Shown: positions 8,010 to 16,932 of the stretch, in pieces
How the letters are laid out: every line of letters begins with the position of its first letter
How positions within the stretch are numbered: the stretch's first letter is position 1
Source of the DNA: Halobacteriales archaeon QS_6_71_20
Lineage (GTDB): Archaea > Halobacteriota > Halobacteria > Halobacteriales > Haloferacaceae
Reading direction: 5' to 3'
Assembly (NCBI GenBank): GCA_003020945.1
Contig: PXRU01000002.1
Span: 32,060-96,059, forward strand
DNA length: 64,000 bases
Notes under the pieces: generated by a model
Seen by the model: the letters and a program-made list of their open reading frames with translations, nothing else
Told to the model about the DNA's origin: nothing
Database searches by the model: none
Translations under genes and position numbers: made by a program

Positions 8010-10344
8010 AGTATCGATCGGTCAACCACTCGCGATCGATCGCTTCCGTCCAAAACAACCGATCCTTCGACCGGATCGCCGTCCTGCCGGCTTCTAAACA
8101 CTCCAGAAAGTCCGATATATCTACGCTGATCGTCTCGGAGCTACCCGAAGCGATGAACTGCGTAGTTACGCCCTTGATAGCCGGATGTGACATCGTTCCG
8201 ATCGCGAACGATCTGGTCGGATACGACCGAGAGATGAACCTAACGGTGTCCCCTTCGCTATCGACCGATTCGACTTCGAATACGGATCCGATACCGCTTT
8301 GACTCTGACACAACTGCACCATCGGATCCCCCGCGATACTGTACGCGCTGCCCGCGAACGGTCCCGTCCCCACCACGTCCAGCGCCGCGTACAGCGGGAA
8401 GCCGGCGTCGAACAGTCGCGCCAGGTCCCGACCGACCCGCGTCGCCAGCGAGTTCGGCACGTCCGTCAGCGAGACGACGCCGCCGAGCGCGCCCGCCTCC
8501 ACCAGCGCCATCCCCTGTCGGTAGGAGCTGCAGGCGTTGAGGAGGAACGCGTCGACGCCCGTCGAATCGAGCGTCCGGAGGTCGAGGAAGCCGTCGGAAC
8601 ACTCCATTCCGCGGTCGTCGACGTGGCCGACGTAGTGGAAGAAGTCGTGCTCGCCCGCCAGCAGGTCTCGGAGTTCCGCACGGGTCAGGTCGAGCTCCTC
8701 CCGGATGTCGAAGGTGACGTGGTCGCGGAAGCCGTACGTGTCGCCCAGCTCGTCGACCATCGCCTCGTCGTTGCAGACGACGGTGACGCCGATGGTGAGG
8801 TCCTCGGCGGGCGTCCGGTCGAGGCGCCGGCGGTACGACTCGACGGTCGGCTTGGCCGCCCGCATCGGGAACCCCGACCCGACCCACGCCTGCGCGATGC
8901 TGTCGGCGTCCCGCGGCGTGACGACCGTGTCGCTGTCGTCGGCGGCGTTCTGGGTCGTTCCCCGCGTCGGTCCGCCGAGGTCGACGGACGCGCCCGCGCC
9001 GGACGGGCCGTCCGCCCGACGCCGCGGGTCGCTCGCGCTCCGCGTCAGCGACGCGGCCCACACCGTCTTCCGGGGCGTACGGATGAAGTCGTCCAGCTGC
9101 GAGACGCCGTCGCCGTCGGCCGCGGTCCCGGCGTCCGGCGCCGGCGAGCGCACGACCGAGAGGTCCGACGCGAGAAACGGGAGCACGGACGCGTTCTCCC
9201 CGGCGGGCGCCACGTCGGTCGTGTGGGGCCAGTCGAGACAGTCGAGCGTCTCCTCGGTCGGCACGTCGAGGTAGGCGGCGGTGCGCTCCGCGAACTCCGC
9301 CCCGTACCACTCCGTCCACGGCGGGTCGAGCCGCTCGGTCAGCGTCTCGTGGACGTGGAGGTCCACGTCGTAGAGGCCGGCCGAACACGCCCGGGTCGCA
9401 CAGTCGAGCGTGAAACAGTGCCGGAGCAGCTCCGACAGCGCCGCCGCCAGTTCGCTCGGCTCCGCGGGGAGGTCGTGACGCACCTCGCCCGCGCGGAGAT
9501 ACGGCTCCTCGCTCTCCTCGACGTCGGCCGCGAGGTAGAACGACAGCGGCGTCGCCGAGAACAGCGCGCCGTACTCGAACGGGAGTCCGAGCGTGACGCC
9601 GGTGTCGACCCGCTCGACGAACCGCGGCGTCCGGAACGTCTCGCCGCGCTCGATCAGCGGGGGGTGTCCGCGGAGCGTGGGGAACGACCGCTCGGGCGAG
9701 GTCGTCGCGAGCGCCGAGCCGAACGTCGAGACGGCGCGCGCGAACCCGGCCGGCGTGTCGGGGACGGTCACGGTCCCCGCGGGGGAGGTGCGACGCGAGC
9801 GCGCGGCCAGCACCGGCCCGACGCGACCCTCGACCGCCCCCTCGACGGAGACGCGGGGGTAGCGGTCTTCGTAGGAGACGCGTGCCGGTCCCTCGACCGC
9901 GACGTACGTCTTGACGGGCGCCGTCGACAGCTCCAGCACGTGCGGGCCGGCCGGCACCCGCGCGGGGGCCTCCGCCGTCGCGGTCGCGACGACCGTGTTG
10001 TCCGCGTCGCGGACGTACACGTCGGCCGTACAGAGGGGCATGACGGCCGTCGCGTCGAGCCGCCAGCAGCCGTCGACGGGCGCCGGAAAGCGGTCGGTCG
10101 CGTCCGCCCGCTCGGCCGCCGGCGCCGCCCCGCGCGACCCGTCGAGCGCGACCGGGAGGCGGACCTCCTCGATGGAGTCGACGATGTCGTAGGCCCCGGG
10201 GGTCGCGGCCCCGGACTCGACGAGCCGCACCACGGACTCGACCGTCCCGCCGTCGGGGACGGCTCCCTCGACCCCGCTCCCGCCCGGGTCGCCGGCGCTC
10301 GGCGGACCCGAGCGCGACGGCTGCCCGGACCCGGGTCCCGTCAT
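7993..10344 (-). CDS. CHAT-domain (caspase-like) protein
   Basis: C-terminal FFHYVGHVDDRGMECSDGFLDL (His motif) and VDAFLLNACSSYRQGMALVEAGALGGVVSL (Cys motif). Confidence 0.85.
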   Translation of the reverse strand: MTGPGSGQPSRSGPPSAGDPGGSGVEGAVPDGGTVESVVRLVESGAATPGAYDIVDSIEEVRLPVALDGSRGAAPAAERADATDRFPAPVDGCWRLDATAVMPLCTADVYVRDADNTVVATATAEAPARVPAGPHVLELSTAPVKTYVAVEGPARVSYEDRYPRVSVEGAVEGRVGPVLAARSRRTSPAGTVTVPDTPAGFARAVSTFGSALATTSPERSFPTLRGHPPLIERGETFRTPRFVERVDTGVTLGLPFEYGALFSATPLSFYLAADVEESEEPYLRAGEVRHDLPAEPSELAAALSELLRHCFTLDCATRACSAGLYDVDLHVHETLTERLDPPWTEWYGAEFAERTAAYLDVPTEETLDCLDWPHTTDVAPAGENASVLPFLASDLSVVRSPAPDAGTAADGDGVSQLDDFIRTPRKTVWAASLTRSASDPRRRADGPSGAGASVDLGGPTRGTTQNAADDSDTVVTPRDADSIAQAWVGSGFPMRAAKPTVESYRRRLDRTPAEDLTIGVTVVCNDEAMVDELGDTYGFRDHVTFDIREELDLTRAELRDLLAGEHDFFHYVGHVDDRGMECSDGFLDLRTLDSTGVDAFLLNACSSYRQGMALVEAGALGGVVSLTDVPNSLATRVGRDLARLFDAGFPLYAALDVVGTGPFAGSAYSIAGDPMVQLCQSQSGIGSVFEVESVDSEGDTVRFISRSYPTRSFAIGTMSHPAIKGVTTQFIASGSSETISVDISDFLECLEAGRTAIRSKDRLFWTEAIDREWLTDRYSTDRQ

Positions 10345-10348
10345 GGGT

Positions 10349-11167
10349 TCACCGGAGCGAGTTCCAGTCCGTCCGGCCCCACTCCAGGATGTGCCACCGC
10401 TCCTCGGGGACGGACGAGCGCTCCCGCGTCCGGAGCTCCACGATCGCGTCGAGCGCGTCGCCGAGCGCGTCCGCCACCGCCCCGACGACCGGGTCCGAGC
10501 GCGGGTCGCCCTCGGCCGGTCGGGGGAGGTGGAAGTGGGCCATCCCGCCCCGCTCGCGCGTCGTCTCGGCCACGTCGCGAAGCAGCGGTCGCGCGCGCTC
10601 CTCGCCCAGCGCCGCACACAGCGTGTCGATCCGGTAGACGCCGACCCGGAGTCGGAGCCGCCCGCCCGCCTCCCCGTCCGCGACGGCGTCGATCGCCCCC
10701 GACAGGGTCGACCGGGCGTCGGCGGCCGCCGCCTCCGGCGACTCCCCGTCCCCGTCGAGGTCGAGGCGGGCGGGCGAGGTCCTGCCTCCCGGCTCCCCGT
10801 CGCCGGGCAAGCCGGTGTCGGTTTGGCCGTCCGGCTCGGGGGCCGACGCGTCCGCCGCGGCGGTCGGCTCCCGCACCGCCCCGGGGAGCCGCCGCACCGC
10901 GACGCCGTCGTCCCCGGGCGCGACCCCGTCGGGGAGCCACCCCGCGGCGTCGGCGGGGTCGCGGGTGAGCGCGAGCACGCGTCGACGGTCCCGGTCGGGA
11001 ACGCCGAAGTACCGCGAGGCCGCCGCGCGGTAGGCGTCGTCGGGAACGTCCCCGGTGACGAGGACGCCGCACCCGTCGTCCAGCTCCGCGAGCGCGGCCG
11101 AGAGCGTCGACTCCGGTCCCCGGAGGAGCGCCCCGTCGGCCCCGGCGCGGTTCGTCGTGCCGGTCAT
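10349..11167 (-). CDS. haloarchaeal partner protein of CHAT gene (DUF7504-like)
   Basis: MTGTTNRAGADGALLRGPESTLSAALAELDDGCGVLVTGDVPD...; ends 5 nt before the CHAT start; family name from memory. Confidence 0.7.
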   Translation of the reverse strand: MTGTTNRAGADGALLRGPESTLSAALAELDDGCGVLVTGDVPDDAYRAAASRYFGVPDRDRRRVLALTRDPADAAGWLPDGVAPGDDGVAVRRLPGAVREPTAAADASAPEPDGQTDTGLPGDGEPGGRTSPARLDLDGDGESPEAAAADARSTLSGAIDAVADGEAGGRLRLRVGVYRIDTLCAALGEERARPLLRDVAETTRERGGMAHFHLPRPAEGDPRSDPVVGAVADALGDALDAIVELRTRERSSVPEERWHILEWGRTDWNSLR

Positions 11168-11245
11168 GCGTCCGTCATTCGCGGGGGAGCACAAAAGCGT
11201 TCGTCACGCCGCGGCGGCTCGCGGCCGTCCCGTCCGGCGCTCGGC

Positions 11246-11863
11246 TCAGTCCAGGTCGGCCCACGCGCCGCGGAACCGCTGGAGCGCGGTGAGGTGACCG
11301 ACGACGGCGAACACCGCGAGGAGGAGCCCGACGGCGCCGAGTCCGGCGACGAGCGGCTCGGAGTACGCGGCGGCGACGACGCCCGCGACCCCCACGAGCG
11401 CGAGCCGGTCCGCCCGGCCGAGCAGCCCGCCGTACTCCCGGCCGATGCCGACCGCCTGGATCTGCGTGCCCAGGTACGACGTCATCAACACGCCCGTCAC
11501 CGCCGCGAGGCCGAGCCCGTACCGGCCGACACCGGCCGCGAGCCCGACCAGCACCGCGATGTCGGCGTAGCGGTCGAGCACGTGGTCGAGGAAGTCGCCG
11601 CCGGAGGAGTCGGTCCCCCGCGCCCGGGCGAGCGCCCCGTCGACGAGGTCGAGCCAGCCGTTGAGGAACACCAGCGCCGACCCCGCGACGTACGACAGCG
11701 GCGCCTCGCCCGGCGGCGCCAGCCCGAACGCGACGCCGGCGGCGACGGCGCAGCCGAACGCGACGACGCTCACGCCGTCCGGCGAGAGGCCGAGCGCGTC
11801 GGCCCCCCGGACGAACGGCGCCAGCCCCTTCTCTGCCACGGGTCTGAGGCGGTCCAGCGTCAC
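11246..11863 (-). CDS. CDP-alcohol phosphatidyltransferase family protein
   Basis: DLVDGALARARGTDSSGGDFLDHVLDRYAD matches the CDP-OH-P transferase motif; GTG start. Confidence 0.93.
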   Translation of the reverse strand: MTLDRLRPVAEKGLAPFVRGADALGLSPDGVSVVAFGCAVAAGVAFGLAPPGEAPLSYVAGSALVFLNGWLDLVDGALARARGTDSSGGDFLDHVLDRYADIAVLVGLAAGVGRYGLGLAAVTGVLMTSYLGTQIQAVGIGREYGGLLGRADRLALVGVAGVVAAAYSEPLVAGLGAVGLLLAVFAVVGHLTALQRFRGAWADLD

Positions 11864-12417
11864 AGGTGCTCGACGAACTCGACCTCGCCGGCCGACGGCT
11901 CGCGCTCCCCGTCGAGCACGCGACCCAGCTCCGTCGCGACGGCCGACGGCTCGCGGTCGGTCGTGTCTATCTCGTGGACGCGCTCGGTCCCGAACCGCTC
12001 GACGGCCTCGCCGAGGACCACGTCCAGCGCCTCGGCGGAGCGGTTCTCCCGCGCGCTCGCCTCGTCCTCGCCGCGCTCGATCAGCCGCCGTTCGAGCTCG
12101 TCGGGGCGACACCGCAACACGGCGACGCGGTCGACGTCGAGGTGGTGCGCCAGGTGGGAGTCGACGGCGCCCGACCAGTCGCCCAGCCGCTCGGCGACGG
12201 CGTCGAGGTCGGCGACCAGCGAGTCGCGCTCCTCGTCGCGCTCGGTGTACAGCCCCTCCTCCCGGATCAGGTCGTTGAGGTGGACCGCGCGAACTCCCCG
12301 CCGCTCGGCGAGCAGCTCCGTCGCCGTCGTCTTCCCCGTTCCCGGGGTGCCCGTGACGGCGAGCCTGTCGACCGCATCGCCGTCGCCCGTCCCGCCGTCG
12401 GTGGCGGTCCCGCTCAC
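11860..12417 (-). CDS. adenylate kinase family (Fap7-like NMP kinase)
   Basis: LAVTGTPGTGKTTATELLAERRG, VLRCRPDELERRLIERGE; GTG start, 4-nt overlap with hisC. Confidence 0.9.
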   Translation of the reverse strand: MSGTATDGGTGDGDAVDRLAVTGTPGTGKTTATELLAERRGVRAVHLNDLIREEGLYTERDEERDSLVADLDAVAERLGDWSGAVDSHLAHHLDVDRVAVLRCRPDELERRLIERGEDEASARENRSAEALDVVLGEAVERFGTERVHEIDTTDREPSAVATELGRVLDGEREPSAGEVEFVEHL

Positions 12418-13520
12418 GCTTCGGCTCCGAGGTCGAGGTCCGGGTCCAGGTCCGCGAGCACCTCGTTCAGCGTCGCGACCGCCTCCCGCGTCTCCGCCTC
12501 GGTGCCACAGGAGATCCGGACGTGTTCCGGGAGCCCGAACGAGGAGGTGTCGCGGACGATGACGCCGCGCTCCCGTGCGCGCTCGGCGACGGCCGCGCCG
12601 TCGCCCACCTCCGCGAGCACGAAGTTGCCCGCGCTCTCGACGGTCGGCGCGTCGAGTTCGCTCGCGACGTGCTCGCGGGCCCACCGCGCCGCCTCGACCG
12701 TCCGCTCCACGTGCTCGTCGTCGTCGAGGGCCGCGAGCGCGGCGTCGAGCGCGACGGCGTTGGCCGCGAACGGCGTGTTCACGCGGGCGTAGGCGTCGGC
12801 CCACGCCTCGGGGACGAGCGCGTAGCCGACGCGCAGCCCCGCGAGGCCGTACGCCTTCGAGAAGGTGCGCGTGACGGCGACGTTCTCGTACTCGTCGAGC
12901 AGGCCGGCCGCCGAGGGCGTCTCGGTGTACTCGCCGTACGCCTCGTCGGCGACGACCAGCGTCTCCTCGTCGACGCCCTCAAGCAGCGCGACCAGCTCCT
13001 CGCGGGGGAGTTCGGTCCCCGCGGGGTTGTGCGGGCTGGTGACGTAGACGATCCGCTCGCCGTCGTAGGCGTCGAGAACCGCGTCGGCCGTCTGGGCGAA
13101 GCCGTCGGCGGGCGCGACGGGATACTCGGCGACAGTGCCGTGGTGGTAACGGGCGCTCATGGGGTAGTAGGCGAACCCGGGTTCGGGGACGAGCACCCCG
13201 TCGCCCGGCTCCAGCGTCGCCCGCGCGAGGTAGTCGAGCGCGCCGTCGGCGCCGGGGCTTACCCACACCTGGGCGGGGGACACCCCCCACTCGTCGGCGA
13301 GCGCCTCCGTGAGGTCGGTGTGGGCGGCCTTCGGGTAGACGTGCGCCGCCTCGGCGGCCGCCCTCGCGGCCTCGACGGCTTTCGGCGACGGGCCGAACGG
13401 GTTCTCGTTCGAGGAGAGCTTCACCAGGTCCTCGGGCTCTGCCCCGAGGTCGCGGGCCACCTCCTCGACGCCGCGGCCGGGAACGTACGGCTCGTTCGCC
13501 GAGAGGTCGCGCGTGTTCAT
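12414..13520 (-). CDS. hisC: histidinol-phosphate aminotransferase
   Basis: LVKLSSNENPFGPSPKAVEA, ADEAYGEY, RTFSKAYGLAGLRVGY. Confidence 0.95.
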   Translation of the reverse strand: MNTRDLSANEPYVPGRGVEEVARDLGAEPEDLVKLSSNENPFGPSPKAVEAARAAAEAAHVYPKAAHTDLTEALADEWGVSPAQVWVSPGADGALDYLARATLEPGDGVLVPEPGFAYYPMSARYHHGTVAEYPVAPADGFAQTADAVLDAYDGERIVYVTSPHNPAGTELPREELVALLEGVDEETLVVADEAYGEYTETPSAAGLLDEYENVAVTRTFSKAYGLAGLRVGYALVPEAWADAYARVNTPFAANAVALDAALAALDDDEHVERTVEAARWAREHVASELDAPTVESAGNFVLAEVGDGAAVAERARERGVIVRDTSSFGLPEHVRISCGTEAETREAVATLNEVLADLDPDLDLGAEA

Positions 13521-13644
13521 GCCCACAGAGAGTGGCGGCCGCTTCTTAAGCGTGCTCACACGGACTCGGACGGCCGTCGCGGCCGGCGGCGTGCACCTCG
13601 CCGCCGCCCGTGGATTCAGGGAGCTTCGGCCCCTACGGCTGTCG

Positions 13645-14406
13645 ATGACAGAGTTCGATCCGACGGCCCGCCGCGCCGAGGCGGTCCGCGCGCTCGTCGA
13701 CGGGGAACCCGCCCGCGCGGCCGACCGCTACACCGTCGCCGGCCGCGGGGCCCTCGCCGGCCGGGAGGCGGAGGCGCACGGCCGGGACGTGCTCGGCGCC
13801 GACGCGGGCCGCGGCGCGTACGGCCTCCGTTACCTCCTGCTCGCGACGTTCGCCCACCGCGCGGCCGGCGACGACCGCCGCGCCCGCCTGCGGGCCACCG
13901 AGGGCCGCGCCGTGGCCGTCGACTACGCCGCGGTCGTCGACTCGACCGTCGAGCGAGCCTGCTGTCTGGAGGCGGCCGCGGACTTCGTCGCCGCCGGCGG
14001 CCTCGACGCCTCGACCGAGGACGCCTACGACCGCGCCCTCGCGGCGTACCGCGGCGCCGACGAGCCGGAGCCGCTCGACCGGGCGACCGACCCGCTGTTC
14101 GAGGCGGTGCGACTCGGCCCCCAGCAGGCCGCGCGCAACACCGGCCACGGCTTCGACTGGGACGAGCTCCACGGCTCCGACCCCGACGACGTCGACTACC
14201 TCGTCGGCCGCCCGCGGCTCAAGCGCTCGCGGCTCCCCCGGGTCGCGGAGACGGTCGCGGAGACGGGCGTGCTCGCGCCGCCGCGCGGGACGACCGAGCA
14301 CAACAACGCCGACTACGTCTGCCCGGAGTGCGGCCGCTCGGAGGTGAACTGGATCGCCGGCATCGAGGCCTGTCTGGACTGCGACGTGCGGATGGAGCGG
14401 AAGTAA
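13645..14406 (+). CDS. conserved hypothetical protein with C-terminal zinc ribbon
   Basis: CPECGRSEVNWIAGIEACLDCD. Confidence 0.8.
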   Translation: MTEFDPTARRAEAVRALVDGEPARAADRYTVAGRGALAGREAEAHGRDVLGADAGRGAYGLRYLLLATFAHRAAGDDRRARLRATEGRAVAVDYAAVVDSTVERACCLEAAADFVAAGGLDASTEDAYDRALAAYRGADEPEPLDRATDPLFEAVRLGPQQAARNTGHGFDWDELHGSDPDDVDYLVGRPRLKRSRLPRVAETVAETGVLAPPRGTTEHNNADYVCPECGRSEVNWIAGIEACLDCDVRMERK

Positions 14407-14523
14407 GCTCGGTCGGACGCCGGCGGTAGACAACCGCCGAGCAGACCCTGGCGGTAGACGACAACTGTGCAAATACCGACGGCAGAGACAGCCGAGCGGA
14501 CCGTCGGCGACGGTCCCAACCCG

Positions 14524-14970
14524 TCATCGCCCGCCGAACAGCCGCCGGAGGCGATCCATCAGCCCGCCGTCGTCGCCCGCGTCGCTCCCGCCGTCCGCGT
14601 CGCTCGCGAACAGCTCACGTTCCACGGCGTCGAGTTCCCCGTCGCCGTACCGGTCGTCCGTGCGGGCGTCCGTCAGCCAGTCGCGCCACGCCTCGTCGGC
14701 GAGGACGCCCCGCGACTCCGGCCCCCACTGCTCGACCAGCTCGTCGCGGCCCTCGAAGGGGACGTCCATGTCGCCGCCGCCCCAGTACAGCGGCGACAGC
14801 TTGAACTCGTACTCCTCGTGGTCCAGCGGGACGAACCGGTACGGGTAGCCGTTGAACGAGAACACCTCGCCCGCGGCGACCGTCTCCCCGGACGGGAGAT
14901 CGAGCGTCTCGGTCCCCTCGGGCGCTCCGGACGGCTCCCCGGCCGCGGCCGACCCCGACGGCTCGCTCAT
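14524..14970 (-). CDS. conserved hypothetical protein
   Basis: ORF MSEPSGSAAAGEPSG...RRLFGGR. Confidence 0.7.
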   Translation of the reverse strand: MSEPSGSAAAGEPSGAPEGTETLDLPSGETVAAGEVFSFNGYPYRFVPLDHEEYEFKLSPLYWGGGDMDVPFEGRDELVEQWGPESRGVLADEAWRDWLTDARTDDRYGDGELDAVERELFASDADGGSDAGDDGGLMDRLRRLFGGR

Positions 14971-15080
14971 GCGGCGACGGAGGTGCCGGAGGCGCATGTG
15001 CCTTCGGTCCGACCCCTCACCGGGATGACATCGTCGCCGCGGTCACTCGCGGTGGCGGCCGCCCGCTGTCGCCACCGGCG

Positions 15081-16385
15081 TCACTCCCGGAGGTCCGCCG
15101 CCCGACGCCGGGCCTCCGCGACGACCGCGGGTCTGCCCGCGAACCGGATCTCGACCGTCTCGGCGCCGTACGTCGCCTCGGTGTCGCCGCGGTCGTGGAG
15201 CCAGGAGACCAGCGCCCGCGCGTCCCCGGAGTTCGGCACCGAGAGCTCGACCGCCTCGCGCGGCAGCGCCGTCGACAGCGCCGCGCGGAGCTCCCCGATC
15301 CCGTCGCCCTCGCGCGCGCTGACCGTCACCGGCTCCCGCGTGTCGACGTCGGCGTCCGCGAGCGCGTCGGCGACCGTCGCCGTCGCGGCCGCGCGCTCGC
15401 GCTCGGTCAGCCGGTCGGCCTTGTTCACGACCGGGATCACCGGGCCGGTCGCGTCGCCCGCGAGCACGTCGACGGCGGTCGCCAGCCGCCGGCGCAGCGT
15501 CGCCGCCTCCGCGCTCGCGTCGACGACCGCGAGGACGGCGTCGGCGGCGGCGATCTCTTCGAGCGTCGCCGAGAACGACCGCACGAGCTCGTGGGGGAGG
15601 TCCGCGACCAACCCCACGGTGTCGGCGAGCAGTACCCGCCGGCCGTCGACGGTCGCGCGCCGCGTGGTCGTCTCCAGCGTCTCGAAGAGGCGGTCCGCCG
15701 TCGCCGCCGTCTCGGGGAGGTCGTCGTGGTCGGCGGCCTCGCTCTCGACGGTCAGGTCGTCCGCGAGCCGGCGCAGCAGCGTCGACTTGCCCGCGTTGGT
15801 GTAGCCCGCCAGCGCGACGAGGTCGAACCCCTCCTCGCGGCGCCGTTCGCGCCGGTCGGCCGCGGCGTCGGTCAGCTCCTCCAGCCGTCGTTCCAGGTCG
15901 TCGATGCGGCGCTCCACGTCGAGCACCGGCGACCCCTTCTCGGTGGCAGCGTTCAGCAGCGACTCCTCGGTCGCCCGGCGCACCCGCGGCAGCTCGTAAC
16001 GGAGCGTCGCCAGCCGCACCTGCGTCGTCGCGGCCGCGGAGCCGGCGCCCGCGGCGAAGATCTCGAGCACGAGCCGGTAGCGGTCCACCAGCGTCGTCGC
16101 CGGGGGCAACAGCTCCAGCAGGTCGGTGTACTGGCCGGGCGTGAGCTCGCCGTCGACCACGACCGCGTCGGCGCCGGCGTCGGCGACGACCCCGGCCAGC
16201 TCCCGGGCTTTCCCCTCGCCGAGGTGGTAGCGGCGGTCCTCCCGGCGTCGCTGCGTCACCTCGCCGACGACGTCGTAGCCGGCGGCGGCCGCGAGCCGCC
16301 GGATCTCCGCCGTGTCGGGTGTCGAGTCCGCGTCGCGGGCGGCGACGACCGCCCGCCCGCCGTCGAGTCTGTCTCGTACGTTCAC
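15081..16385 (-). CDS. hflX: GTPase HflX
   Basis: VVDGELTPGQYTDLLELL, LAGYTNAGKSTLL, DTVGLVADLPHELVRSFSATLEE. Confidence 0.95.
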   Translation of the reverse strand: MNVRDRLDGGRAVVAARDADSTPDTAEIRRLAAAAGYDVVGEVTQRRREDRRYHLGEGKARELAGVVADAGADAVVVDGELTPGQYTDLLELLPPATTLVDRYRLVLEIFAAGAGSAAATTQVRLATLRYELPRVRRATEESLLNAATEKGSPVLDVERRIDDLERRLEELTDAAADRRERRREEGFDLVALAGYTNAGKSTLLRRLADDLTVESEAADHDDLPETAATADRLFETLETTTRRATVDGRRVLLADTVGLVADLPHELVRSFSATLEEIAAADAVLAVVDASAEAATLRRRLATAVDVLAGDATGPVIPVVNKADRLTERERAAATATVADALADADVDTREPVTVSAREGDGIGELRAALSTALPREAVELSVPNSGDARALVSWLHDRGDTEATYGAETVEIRFAGRPAVVAEARRRAADLRE

Positions 16386-16650
16386 TGTGTGTCGTGACCG
16401 CGGGTCCGCCGGGACCGGGACTGCGAGCTCCCGGGTCCGGCCGACCGCGGTCGGCCCTCCGCTCGACCGTGCTCCAGGGGGGACCGTCGCCCCGTCCACT
16501 CCGGGGGCGACGGTCGCCCCGCCGTGCCGACCGACGCGTCCTCGCCGACGCGCCGGTCAGCGGTCCGAGGGGCGGGTCTCCATACCGCGACGTTCGGCCC
16601 CGGAGGTATGAGGCTTGCTTCGGTGTGGGAGTCGTTGACGGGGTGGGCCC

Positions 16651-16932
16651 CTACTCGACGGCCTCGATCAGGTAGTGGTCGTCGTCCTGTCGCACCAGCT
16701 CTGCGTCCTCGCGCATGCTCACGGCGTAGCCGGTCGGCCCCCGCTCCAGGTCGTGGGCGGCGTTCACCCGGACGAGGTTGCCGATGAGCTGTGCCGAGGG
16801 CGGCTTCTGGGCGGCGCCGCAGTCGTAGACGGTGAGCAGCTCGTTGCCGTCCTCCGTCTCGTAGACGATCACCCGCGCGTGGGGGGCGAGCCGCCAGCGG
16901 CCGTCGCCGCTGGGCGGGAGCGTCAGCGTCAC
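16651..16932 (-). CDS. small conserved hypothetical, coupled to HerA gene
   Basis: VTLTLPPSGDGRWRLAPHARVIVYETEDG...LIEAVE; GTG start, 4-nt GTGA overlap with the upstream gene. Confidence 0.8.
   Translation of the reverse strand: MTLTLPPSGDGRWRLAPHARVIVYETEDGNELLTVYDCGAAQKPPSAQLIGNLVRVNAAHDLERGPTGYAVSMREDAELVRQDDDHYLIEAVE

Noticed and set aside
8299-10968. 889-aa plus-strand ORF over the CHAT locus
   Set aside because: Arg/Val-rich shadow ORF; minus strand encodes recognisable domains
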